This document shows positions 1 to 7,513 of a DNA stretch of 64,000 nucleotides, piece after piece; the first letter of the stretch is position 1; each line of letters begins with the position of its first letter. The notes under the pieces were generated by a model. That model made no database searches. It was given only the letters and a program-made list of their open reading frames with translations, and had not been told where the DNA came from. Origin of the DNA: Scleromatobacter humisilvae (GTDB taxonomy: Bacteria; Pseudomonadota; Gammaproteobacteria; Burkholderiales; Burkholderiaceae_C). The translations under genes were made by a program, and so were the position numbers. The stretch is taken from the NCBI RefSeq assembly GCF_023231945.1, contig NZ_JAJLJH010000016.1:1-64000 (forward strand), given 5' to 3'.

Positions 1-31
1 GCCGATCTTGGCCTTCGATGAATCTTGGCAT
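1..31 (-). CDS. IS1182-family transposase, first 10 codons only
   Basis: Only MPRFIEGQDR is visible before the window ends. This opening is characteristic of IS1182-family DDE transposases, which usually begin with M-[PA]-R-F-[IV]-E-G-x-D-R and continue into a roughly 450-residue protein. The start is supported by an AGGAGA ribosome binding site 6 bases upstream. The catalytic residues lie outside the window, so it cannot be said whether the gene is intact. It is transcribed in the same direction as the integrase gene that precedes it. Confidence 0.6.
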   Translation of the reverse strand, partial: MPRFIEGQDR

Positions 32-109
32 ATCGATCTCCTGCTTCGATATGCCGGGGAACTCTACGCCGTCACCTCTATTCCCGGACCGGGGTTTTCA
101 CACAGCCTC
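1..109 (-). mobile_element. End of an IS1182-like insertion sequence (partial, runs off the left edge)
   Basis: On the minus strand, an ATG at 31 follows a good ribosome binding site (AGGAGA about 6 bases upstream) and opens a transposase that leaves the window. Outside it, about 60-80 bases further right, lies a stretch (91-109) reading GAGGCTGTGTGAAAACC on the minus strand. This resembles the terminal inverted repeats I associate with IS1182-type elements. The outer boundary near 109 is therefore an inference, because the other end and any target duplication are out of view. Confidence 0.6.
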
Positions 110-200
110 CAGCGCAAGCCGAAGCCAGTCCCGTCGCCATCGGCGTCGGCTCTCGTGCGCGAAGCAGATGCTCCTTTCAGGGTCGGCTTGAATGCCCCTA

Positions 201-220
201 TTGGGCATGGATATGCCCAA
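201..220. repeat. Perfect 8-bp inverted repeat after the integrase gene
   Basis: TTGGGCAT and ATGCCCAA are separated by four bases (GGAT). The palindrome lies 46 bases beyond the integrase stop codon and before the IS end. It has no T-run, so it is not a classical terminator; a protein-binding operator is possible. Apart from this palindrome I see no gene in 110-266. Confidence 0.5.
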
Positions 221-266
221 CGTGGGTTGCCGATGCAACGCCGCACGAGAAACGGGCAGGTCGCGT

Positions 267-1796
267 TTAGCCGCGGAGTTCGTCGTCGACAGCATCCAGC
301 AGCTTTGAGCGCGCCATTGCGCTCTTGTTCTGAACGCGCTCGTGCCACGCCAGCACATCCTGCTTGCGCACACGTTGTCGGCTACCCACCATAACCACCG
401 GAATATCGCCCGCGTCGATGTGGCGCACCACGAACGGCCGGGAGACGTTGACGAGGTCTGCCGCGGCTTGGGGCGTCAAAAGGTCCTTGGCATCGACGCG
501 ATCCCCGCTGGCCTCATCCACGGGCTTGGCGGTACCGGCCAACAGGCGCAGCTCATCCAAATAGTCCGCCCACCTCTGCAACATCTCCCGCCGCTGCTCG
601 ATGAACTCCGTCCGGTTGTACGCTCGCCCCAGGTTGTCCCGCACCGAATGTGCCAGCTGCGCCTCGATGACATCCGGACTGAACCCCAGCCGCTCATGCA
701 GCATCGTCCGCGCCGTCGCCCGGTACCCGTGCATGACGACTTCGTCGGCCGAAAACCCCATCGCGCGAAACCCGGCGTTGATGGTGTTGTTGCTCATCGG
801 CCGATCGTGATGCCGCTCCCCGCGAAACACGAGCTTGCCGCGCCCGGTCAACTCGTGGAGTTCACGAAACACCGCCACCGCCTGCCGCGGCAGCGGCACC
901 AGGTGCGGCGCCCCATGCAGCTTCTGCTGGACTTCGCGCTTCATGCGCGCGGACGGCACCGTCCACAGCGCGTTGTCGAGGTCGATCTCCGCCCACTCGG
1001 CGAACCGAAGCTCCCCGGGCCGCAGCAGCAGCATCGGCGCCACCTTGAAGGCCGCCCGCACGACCGGCGTGGCCGCGTAGGCGTCGCAGGCCCGCAGAAG
1101 CTCCCCAAACCGCTTCGGATCGGTGATGGCCGGCATGTGCTTGGGCTCCGGCCGCCGCAACGCGTCCTTCAGGTCGCGCGCCGGGTTCGCCGTCATCCGC
1201 CCGGTGGCCACCGCGTAGCGGAAGACCTGGCTGCAATTCTCCAGCGCCCGGTGCGCAGTCTCGATGACGCCTCGCTTCTCGATGCGCCGCAGCACCTCCA
1301 GCAGCCGCACGGGCGTGATCTCCACCACCGGCTCCTGGCCGACATACGGGAACACGTCCGCCACCAGCCGCCCGATGATCTTCTCGGCGTACATCGGCGC
1401 CCAGCCGCTCTTCTTGATGTCGAACCACTCCCGGGCCACCGCCTCGAAGGAGTCCAGCGGCGGCAGGCCCTTGGCCTTGCGCTCTTCGACGATCTCCGCC
1501 TGGGCCCAGGACGCCTTCTCGGCCTTGCGCAGGTCGCTCGGGTTCTTGCCCTCGGCCAGCAGCGCCCGCGCCTCGTCAGCCTTGCGCCGCGCCAGGCCCA
1601 GCGACGTGTCCGGATACGTGCCCAACGACAGCGTGTTGCGCTTGCCGTGGAACCGGTAGTCGAAGCGCCAGCCGTGGGCCCCGCCGCCCACGAAGAGCAG
1701 CAGGTACAGGTTGTCCCCGTCACTCAACCGTCGGCGGGAATCGCCGGGCTTGATCGCGCGCAGGGTGGCGTCACCAGGGATCAGGTTGCGTGCCAT
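267..1796 (-). CDS. Tyrosine-recombinase integrase (P4-type) with an extra C-terminal helix-turn-helix domain
   Basis: Site-specific recombinase that integrates a genomic island into tRNA-Phe; 509 residues. Residues about 1-95 form the DUF4102-type arm-binding domain, 115-215 the core-binding SAM-like domain, and 225-415 the catalytic domain. The catalytic set is visible: R259 (LLRPGEL), K286, H356-x-x-R359 (HGYR), H383 and nucleophile Y393 (RAYNR). A typical P4-type integrase would end near residue 420. This one continues with about 90 residues holding a MerR/excisionase-like helix-turn-helix (about 438-485), similar to the DNA-binding part of excisionases and of some antitoxins. Its start lies 184 bases from the 3' end of tRNA-Phe, and repeats fill that gap. 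It is one uninterrupted frame, so the fusion is not a frameshift artefact. Confidence 0.93.
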   Translation of the reverse strand: MARNLIPGDATLRAIKPGDSRRRLSDGDNLYLLLFVGGGAHGWRFDYRFHGKRNTLSLGTYPDTSLGLARRKADEARALLAEGKNPSDLRKAEKASWAQAEIVEERKAKGLPPLDSFEAVAREWFDIKKSGWAPMYAEKIIGRLVADVFPYVGQEPVVEITPVRLLEVLRRIEKRGVIETAHRALENCSQVFRYAVATGRMTANPARDLKDALRRPEPKHMPAITDPKRFGELLRACDAYAATPVVRAAFKVAPMLLLRPGELRFAEWAEIDLDNALWTVPSARMKREVQQKLHGAPHLVPLPRQAVAVFRELHELTGRGKLVFRGERHHDRPMSNNTINAGFRAMGFSADEVVMHGYRATARTMLHERLGFSPDVIEAQLAHSVRDNLGRAYNRTEFIEQRREMLQRWADYLDELRLLAGTAKPVDEASGDRVDAKDLLTPQAAADLVNVSRPFVVRHIDAGDIPVVMVGSRQRVRKQDVLAWHERVQNKSAMARSKLLDAVDDELRG

Positions 1797-1797
1797 G

Positions 1798-1979
1798 ACA
1801 GTAACTTTCTGGCCAAAAAGCGCCGAAAGGACAGTTACTGTCGACCTTACTGCTCAGACCCGGTTACCGCAACGAATTCCATGAAGCCGGTTGGGACAAC
1901 AAAAAAGCCCTAGAGCGTTGATTCTCAAGGGCTTTTTGGATTTCCTGGGACGCTGTGGGACGTCCTTGGACAGTAACTT
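1798..1979. repeat. Integrase-side repeats: ACAGTAACTT copies and 10-bp periodic repeats
   Basis: The 10-mer ACAGTAACTT occurs at 1798-1807, directly upstream of the integrase start, and again at 1970-1979, touching the tRNA 3' end. A related palindrome ACAGTTACTGT lies at 1831-1841. In addition TGGGACGCTG, TGGGACGTCC and TTGGACAGTA start at 1946, 1956 and 1966, that is once per helical turn. Such arrays are typical of arm-type binding sites for integrases or directionality factors; that role is inferred here. Confidence 0.5.
1901..1937 (-). terminator. Rho-independent terminator downstream of tRNA-Phe
   Basis: AAAAAGCCCT (1902-1911) and AGGGCTTTTT (1928-1937) form a strong stem. Read on the minus strand the hairpin is followed by a T-run. 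It lies about 44 bases beyond the tRNA 3' end. Because the arms are A/T-flanked on both sides it may work in both directions. Confidence 0.75.
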
Positions 1980-1980
1980 G

Positions 1981-2056
1981 GTGGCCTGGGGCGGAATCGA
2001 ACCACCGACACGCGGATTTTCAATCCGCTGCTCTACCAACTGAGCTACCAGGCCGT
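1981..2056 (-). tRNA. tRNA-Phe (anticodon GAA)
   Basis: On the minus strand the sequence folds as a standard cloverleaf. It starts GGCCTGGTAGCTCAG, has anticodon loop TTGAAAA with anticodon GAA, a T-arm containing GGTTCGATTCC, and ends with an acceptor pairing to the first seven bases plus an encoded CCA. Its 3' end faces the integrase gene, which makes it the likely attachment site (attB) of the island on the left. Confidence 0.97.
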
Positions 2057-2113
2057 CTTCTTCAGACTTGCTTCGAGAGTCGGCCCGTCTCCGGGCGATC
2101 AGCGAAGCCCGCT

Positions 2114-2144
2114 AGTATAGCAGCGCTGAGGTCTCTCGCGGCAA
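2114..2144 (-). promoter_or_regulatory. Candidate sigma-70 promoter for tRNA-Phe
   Basis: On the minus strand TTGCCG (2139-2144) and TATACT (2114-2119) look like -35 and -10 boxes. The 19-base spacer is longer than ideal. The position, about 50 bases upstream of the tRNA 5' end, suits a tRNA promoter and lies between ntrX and the tRNA. Confidence 0.4.
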
Positions 2145-2155
2145 GCTTTTTTGCT

Positions 2156-2869
2156 TCAGCCCGCGCCGCGCTTGCCGCGCGACAGGTCGACGCCCAGCTG
2201 CTTGAGCTTGCGATACAGGTGGGTGCGCTCGAGGCCGGTCTTTTCGGCCACGCGGGTCATGGAGCCGTTCTCGCGCGCCAGGTGGAACTCGAAGTAGCTC
2301 TTCTCGAACGCGTCGCGGGCCTCACGCAGCGGGCGGTCGAGATCGAAGCTCTGTTCCGGCTGCGGGCCCAGGTTCAGCGGGCCGGAGGGCTGAAGGCCGA
2401 GGCCGCCGGTCATCGCGGCCTCGACGGTCATCGCGTCGGGGCGATAGCCGCCGTTGCCTTGAAGCATGGCGGTCTGCAGGTCGGCGGGCGCCGCGGGGCG
2501 CGCGCTCGGGCGCGCGAGGCCCTGTTCGACGGCGCGCAGCAGCTTCTGCAGCGTGATCGGCTTCTCGAGGAACGCGATGGCGCCGTACTTGGTGGCCTCC
2601 ACGGCGGTGTCGATGGTGCCGTGGCCGCTCATCATGATGACGGGCATGTTGAGCTGGGCGGTGGCGCCCCACTCCTTGAGCAGCGTGATGCCGTCGACGT
2701 CCGGCATCCAGATGTCCAGCAGCACGAGGTCGGGACGCAGGCGTTCGCGCACGAGGCGTGCGTTCGCGGCGTTTTCCGCGACTTCCACCGTATGACCCTC
2801 GTCGGTGAGGATCTCGGACAGCAGGGCGCGGATGCCCATTTCGTCGTCAACTACAAGAATCGTGGCCAT
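2156..2869 (-). CDS. NtrX-like response regulator without an AAA+ domain
   Basis: Response regulator of 237 residues, partner of the NtrY-like sensor encoded just upstream (54-base gap). Residues 1-120 form a receiver domain with acidic residues D8 and D9, phosphoacceptor D52 (LLDIWMPD) and a conserved lysine in LEKP. A linker of about 70 residues follows, and then a Fis-type helix-turn-helix (about 190-230: MTRVAEKTGLERTHLYRKL). Classical NtrX has a sigma-54-interacting AAA+ ATPase domain between these two parts; it is absent here. The protein can therefore bind DNA in a phosphorylation-dependent way but cannot itself open a sigma-54 promoter. Its targets cannot be read from the window. It is the last gene of the rsmB-DUF4390-ntrY-ntrX run. 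Confidence 0.88.
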   Translation of the reverse strand: MATILVVDDEMGIRALLSEILTDEGHTVEVAENAANARLVRERLRPDLVLLDIWMPDVDGITLLKEWGATAQLNMPVIMMSGHGTIDTAVEATKYGAIAFLEKPITLQKLLRAVEQGLARPSARPAAPADLQTAMLQGNGGYRPDAMTVEAAMTGGLGLQPSGPLNLGPQPEQSFDLDRPLREARDAFEKSYFEFHLARENGSMTRVAEKTGLERTHLYRKLKQLGVDLSRGKRGAG

Positions 2870-2923
2870 GAATTTGGGAACGGGGCGGGGCTGCTCGGCT
2901 GAGTGCGTGCCGCCAAAGAGGCT

Positions 2924-5251
2924 TTATACAGGGGTTTCGCCGGCCGGCTCCGGGGAGGTCGGCTCGACGAAGCGAGAAAATGATATCGAAACTTGCGCCC
3001 CGGCCGCGCCGGTGGCGCCGTCTTCGCCGCTGCCCAGGTTCGCGATGCGCACGCGGGCCCGATGTTCGTCGGCGATCTTCTTGACGACCGCCAGCCCGAG
3101 GCCGGTCCCCTTGGACTTGGTGGTGACGTAGGGTTCGAACGCGCGCTGGAGAACATTCTCGGGAAATCCGGGCCCATTGTCCTCCACCTTGAGGCGCACG
3201 GCGCGCACGCTGCCGTCGTCCTTGCGGGCACACTCCGTTCGCACCTGCACGAGGGCGTCGGGCCAGATCGACGCGGCATCCAGCGCGTTCTGCACGAGGT
3301 TGTGCACCACCTGGCGCAGCTGGGTGGTGTCGCCCATGATCTTCGGCAGGCCGGCCTCCAGCTTCGAGACGAGATGACCCTTCTCGTGCGCGTCGCCGTA
3401 CAGCGCCAGCACCTCGGCGACGAGCGCGTTGAGGTCGATCGGCTGCAGGTTGGCGTTAGGCAGGCGCGCGTAGTCGCGGAACTCGTTGACCAGCTGCTTC
3501 ATCGACTGCACCTGGGCGACGATCGTGCTGACGCTTCGCTGCAGCATCGCCTGGTCCGCCGCGTCGGCCAGCTTGCTCTCGAGCTTGAACTGCAGCCGCT
3601 CGGCCGACAGCTGGATCGGCGTGAGCGGATTCTTGATCTCGTGCGCAAGCCGCCGCGCGACCTCGCTCCACGCGGCCGATCGCTGCGCCGAGACGACCTC
3701 GGTGATGTCATCGAACACCATCAGGCGCGCGTCGCCGGGCAACAGGGCGCCGCGCACGAGCAGCGTGAGCTCGTGGCCCTTGTCGCCGACCTTGAGGTCG
3801 AACTGGTCCTGCCACAGCACGCGCTCGCCGGCCTCGGGGCTGGCCAGGTGCAGCTCGAAGCGCTGTTCGACGGCCTGCGCGAATTCGGCCAGCAGCGGGA
3901 TGTCCTCCAGCTTGCGGCCCTGGTACGCGGACAGCGGCACGCGCAGGATGCGGGTCGCGCCCGGATTGACCGTGTCGATGCGCCACTGCGTGTCGAACAG
4001 GATGACGCCGGCGGTCAGGTTGTCGAGGATGGTCTGCAGCCGCGTGCGCGCGCGCTCGACGGCCGTGACGCTGCGATCGACGTCGGCGCGCGCCTGTCCG
4101 AGCTGCTCGGTCATCTGCGCGAACGAGCGCGTGAGGCCGCCGATCTCGTCACGCGACTCGTAGACCGGCTTGGCCCCGAGGTCGCCCGCGGCCACCGCGC
4201 GCATGCCCTCGGCCAGCAGCAGCAGCGGGCGCGCCAGCTGGTTGCCGAAGGTGATGGCGATCAGCACCGAGCCGAACACGGCGAGCACCACGGTCAGCGT
4301 CAGCGTGCCGACATACATGCGGCGCAGGCCCTCGCGGGCGAGCGCGCGCTGCTGGTAGTCGCGATAGGCGCCCTGCACGGCCAGCGCGTTCGTGACGACC
4401 ACCGGCGGCAGCGGCTGCACCGCGAGCAGGAAGCGCTCGCTGTTGTCCAGCGACAGGCTGCTCGAAGGCACCTGCACCAGCGCCCGCACGCGCGCGGCGA
4501 CGCCGGTGCCGGGCGAGGCCTCGTCCTCCAGGCCCTCGACCTGGCTGGCCGTGCCGGTGGCACGCGCCTGGCGGATCAGCGCGACCGACGGCCGATCGGG
4601 CAGCAGCGACGGCCGCGAGCTCGCTGCCAGCACGATCTGCCCGTTGCCGGCGACCAGCGCCAGATCCTGCGCGCCGATCTGGTCGCGCATGCGTTCGAGC
4701 GCGAGCGCCGCGCCGGGCGCGTGCGGATCGCCGATGCGCATCGCGACGTTGCTCGCCTTGCCGACGAGGTCCGCCGACAGCGCGTCCAGCGTGCCCTTGC
4801 CGAGGTTGAGGCCGGCCACCAGCGCGCGGTCGACCTTGGTGTCGAACCAGGCGTCGATGCTGCGGCTGACGAACTGCAGCGACACCGTGTAGATCAACGC
4901 GCCCGGCACCACGCCCACCAGCGCGAAGATGGCCGCGAGCTTGAGCAGCAGCCGGCTGCCGAACTTGCCGCTGCGCCAGCGCAGGCCGAGGCGGATCGTG
5001 GCGCCCACCAGCACGATCAGCAACGCCAGCGCGACGACCGCGTTGATCCAGAACAGCCAGACGAAGTTGCGCTCGTACAGCGCCGTCTCGCCCGAGGCCA
5101 GCGCCACGACGAAGCCCAGCACCAGCGCCACGCCCAGGAACGCAAGGAGCGCGACCGCCCACAGGAAGCGCACGGAGCGCTGGCTCATCTTGAACGACGG
5201 GCGCTTGCGGATGGTCCGCGAGGTCTCGCCGACGATGACGGGGTCGGTCAC
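2924..5251 (-). CDS. NtrY-like membrane sensor histidine kinase
   Basis: Membrane-bound sensor kinase of 775 residues that phosphorylates the short NtrX-like regulator downstream. Three transmembrane segments lie near 28-51, 65-90 and 105-125. A periplasmic loop follows, then a fourth segment near 325-350, a HAMP linker, and a PAS region (about 400-510). The HisKA domain holds H537 in AHEIKNP, and the HATPase domain shows the N box (NLVQNALDA) and G boxes (DNGPGF, GTGLGL). This is the NtrY architecture. The chosen start is GTG at 5251, 10 bases from the DUF4390 stop; an ATG at 5188 is an alternative. The signal it senses is unknown; in other bacteria NtrY/NtrX respond to nitrogen or redox state. 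Confidence 0.9.
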   Translation of the reverse strand: MTDPVIVGETSRTIRKRPSFKMSQRSVRFLWAVALLAFLGVALVLGFVVALASGETALYERNFVWLFWINAVVALALLIVLVGATIRLGLRWRSGKFGSRLLLKLAAIFALVGVVPGALIYTVSLQFVSRSIDAWFDTKVDRALVAGLNLGKGTLDALSADLVGKASNVAMRIGDPHAPGAALALERMRDQIGAQDLALVAGNGQIVLAASSRPSLLPDRPSVALIRQARATGTASQVEGLEDEASPGTGVAARVRALVQVPSSSLSLDNSERFLLAVQPLPPVVVTNALAVQGAYRDYQQRALAREGLRRMYVGTLTLTVVLAVFGSVLIAITFGNQLARPLLLLAEGMRAVAAGDLGAKPVYESRDEIGGLTRSFAQMTEQLGQARADVDRSVTAVERARTRLQTILDNLTAGVILFDTQWRIDTVNPGATRILRVPLSAYQGRKLEDIPLLAEFAQAVEQRFELHLASPEAGERVLWQDQFDLKVGDKGHELTLLVRGALLPGDARLMVFDDITEVVSAQRSAAWSEVARRLAHEIKNPLTPIQLSAERLQFKLESKLADAADQAMLQRSVSTIVAQVQSMKQLVNEFRDYARLPNANLQPIDLNALVAEVLALYGDAHEKGHLVSKLEAGLPKIMGDTTQLRQVVHNLVQNALDAASIWPDALVQVRTECARKDDGSVRAVRLKVEDNGPGFPENVLQRAFEPYVTTKSKGTGLGLAVVKKIADEHRARVRIANLGSGEDGATGAAGAQVSISFSRFVEPTSPEPAGETPV

Positions 5252-5261
5252 GATGGCCTGC

Positions 5262-5834
5262 TTATTCGACCGGGAACGTGCGCTCGACGCCCAGCTTCCA
5301 CTCCGACTGCGCGCTGATGTCGAGCCTCATCGCAGGCGGCAGTTGGGAGGAGTCGAGGTAGAACTGGAAGTCGACGTAGTAGCGGTCGGTGGCGTCGACG
5401 CCGGAGTCGGCGATGCGCCAGTGGGCGATGCGCGTGATCGTCGTGAGGGCTTCTTCCAGCGACGGATACGACTGGCTGAACGCCCCCAGGCTCACGCGCC
5501 AGGCCGACGTGAGCGGCTGGTACGACAGCCGCCAGCTGCGCGATACGCGCGAGACGCGCTCGTCGCGCCAGTACCAGCGCGGCCGCTTGACGCTGGCCTC
5601 GGCCACGAAATACACCGGCACCCCGTGGCGCAGGCCTTCCTCGACCGCCTTGCTGAGCGTGAGGTTGGCCGCGAAATCGAGCACCACGCCGCCGTCCTGC
5701 CGCTTGGCGACGATGGTCGGCAGCTCGACGCCCTGCGCGAGCGCGCGCGGCGCGAAGCCCAGGCCGCCCGCCAGACACACGGCGGCCAGGAACGCCGCTG
5801 CCAGGACGCGGCGGGCGTCTTGGGCCAGGGCCAT
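5262..5834 (-). CDS. DUF4390 domain protein, exported
   Basis: Protein of about 190 residues from the ATG at 5834; a GTG at 5870 would add 12 residues before the signal peptide. The N terminus is a clean signal peptide (hydrophobic core, ending near RALAQ). The rest matches the DUF4390 family, which in betaproteobacteria is found between rsmB and ntrY. Typical patterns are the GVPVYF and SWRLSYQPLT stretches and the tryptophan-rich WYWRDE region. Its biochemical role is unknown. The conserved position in the operon suggests an envelope function linked to the NtrY sensor; that link is an inference. Aromatic, beta-rich spacing suggests a periplasmic beta fold. Confidence 0.8.
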   Translation of the reverse strand: MALAQDARRVLAAAFLAAVCLAGGLGFAPRALAQGVELPTIVAKRQDGGVVLDFAANLTLSKAVEEGLRHGVPVYFVAEASVKRPRWYWRDERVSRVSRSWRLSYQPLTSAWRVSLGAFSQSYPSLEEALTTITRIAHWRIADSGVDATDRYYVDFQFYLDSSQLPPAMRLDISAQSEWKLGVERTFPVE

Positions 5835-5935
5835 CCAGCGGTGATGCGGTCGAACCAGGGGCAGGTGCACGTTGGCGATGCGAAATTGCGTCAGTCAGAC
5901 GCGGAGTTGCATTTCTTGATACGAAACCCTGGGCG

Positions 5936-7318
5936 TCAGTTCCCGCCGGCAGTCGACTCCTTGCGCAACAGCGCGTAATAGAAGCCGTCGGCGACGCCAT
6001 GGGAGCCCATGTCGGCACCGCTGCCGGGCGACGACGCGCCGGTCGAACCATTGTCCGGCAGCGGCAGCAGGTGGCCGGGCGAGCGGTCGTCCAAATGGGC
6101 GCCGGAGGCACCGCGGCGTTGCAAAAATGCGTCGATCTGGTGCTCGCCCTCCGTCCGGAAGACCGAACAGGTGGCGTAGAGCAGCCAGCCGCCGGGTTTG
6201 AGCGTCGGCCACAACGCGTCCAGCAGCTCGGCCTGGATCCTGCCAAGCGCGGCGATGTCCTCGCTGCGGCGCAGCCAGCGGATGTCGGGATGGCGGCGAA
6301 CGATGCCCGAGGCGCTGCAGGGCGCGTCCAGCAGGATGGCGTCGAAGGGCTGGCCGTCCCACCAGTCGGCCGGGCGGCGGCCGTCGCCCGCGCGCGTGCG
6401 GGCCGACAGGCGCAGGCGTGCGAGCGTGTCGTCCACGCGCGCAAGGCGCTTCGGGTCGGCGTCGAGCGCCAGCACGTCGAGGTCGGCCAGCTCCAGCAGG
6501 TGCGCGGTCTTGCCGCCGGGCGCGGCGCAGGCGTCGAGCACGCGCGCGCCGGACGGCAGGCCCGCGCCCACCAGCAGGCTGGCGGCGCGCTGGGCGGCGG
6601 CGTCCTGCACCGAGACGGCGCCGTCGGCGAAGCCGGGGAGGCGGTCGACGGGCACCGGCGCGTCCAGCACGATCGTCTGCGGCCCGGTGAGCTCGCCGGC
6701 CAGGCCGGCGGCCTGCAGCCGCTCCAGGTAGGCCGCGCCGGTGGCCTGGCGCACGTTCACGCGCAGGCACATCGGCGGACGCTCCTGCGCCGCGGCCAGG
6801 ATGCCTTGCCACTGCGCGGGCCAGTCCGCCTTCAGGCGATCGATCCACCATGGCGGATGGTTCCACTGCGCGGTCGGCTGCTTCAGCGCGGCGGCCACCA
6901 GCGCCTCGCGTTCGCGGATGAACCGGCGCAGCACGGCATTCAGGAAGGACGCCGACTGCGGTGCGCGCTTGCGGGCGGCCGTGACGGCCTGGTCGACCAG
7001 CGTGTGGTCGGGATACGGCGGCGCGTCGTCGGGCCACAGCAGCGCGAGCGCGCTCAGCAGCAGCGCCTCGACGGCCGGCGGCGGCGTGCGCGGCGCGAGC
7101 ATCGCCCGCAGCACCTGCGCCGCGCCGAGCCGGCGCAGCACGAGGAAGGACAGCGCCTGCGTGCCCGGGCGCAGCGGCGCCGGGCAGGCGGCCAGCACGT
7201 CGGTCAGCGAGCGGCCGCTGCGCACGGCCTGGACGGCATCGGCCGTCTGTTCCAGCAGGCGCGACAGCGCCGGGGCCTGGCCGGCGGGCACGCCGCGGGT
7301 GTTGTTGTCGGAAGTCAC
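5936..7318 (-). CDS. rsmB: 16S rRNA (cytosine-967 C5) methyltransferase RsmB
   Basis: S-adenosylmethionine-dependent methyltransferase that modifies C967 of 16S rRNA; 460 residues. The N-terminal third is an NusB-like RNA-binding domain. The catalytic domain begins near the segment reading VLDACAAPGGKTAHLLELA (SAM binding). Two family cysteines are visible: LLDAPCSASG (motif IV) and LLYATCSVF (motif VI, the nucleophile). The start is a GTG at 7318; no better in-frame ATG exists before the conserved domain. It heads the minus-strand group rsmB-DUF4390-ntrY-ntrX, an order often seen in Burkholderiales. About 195 bases separate it from the divergent folE. Confidence 0.95.
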   Translation of the reverse strand: MTSDNNTRGVPAGQAPALSRLLEQTADAVQAVRSGRSLTDVLAACPAPLRPGTQALSFLVLRRLGAAQVLRAMLAPRTPPPAVEALLLSALALLWPDDAPPYPDHTLVDQAVTAARKRAPQSASFLNAVLRRFIREREALVAAALKQPTAQWNHPPWWIDRLKADWPAQWQGILAAAQERPPMCLRVNVRQATGAAYLERLQAAGLAGELTGPQTIVLDAPVPVDRLPGFADGAVSVQDAAAQRAASLLVGAGLPSGARVLDACAAPGGKTAHLLELADLDVLALDADPKRLARVDDTLARLRLSARTRAGDGRRPADWWDGQPFDAILLDAPCSASGIVRRHPDIRWLRRSEDIAALGRIQAELLDALWPTLKPGGWLLYATCSVFRTEGEHQIDAFLQRRGASGAHLDDRSPGHLLPLPDNGSTGASSPGSGADMGSHGVADGFYYALLRKESTAGGN

Positions 7319-7513
7319 CCGGCCAGTCTACCCACCGGCCTTTGCTGCCGGGCATCGCGTGCTTGTCAGGACGGAAACCTGTCGGAACGGCGCGACCGAA
7401 TGCCGGAACTGCGGGATTTCCGGCGCAAAAAAGGGCCGGAATGCGGTCCGCGCCGCACGAAGTGTGGCGTCGGCGCAAAATGTCGGATCCGGATTCCGAC
7501 GCCTGCCGAGCCC

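Noticed and set aside
110-266. A PIN-type toxin gene paired with the antitoxin-like tail of the integrase
   Set aside because: The short frames here show no PIN motif (acidic D-x-N start) and no proper start; only a palindrome is seen.
2057-2113. A second tRNA or small RNA between ntrX and tRNA-Phe
   Set aside because: No cloverleaf or stable conserved fold could be drawn in this short segment.
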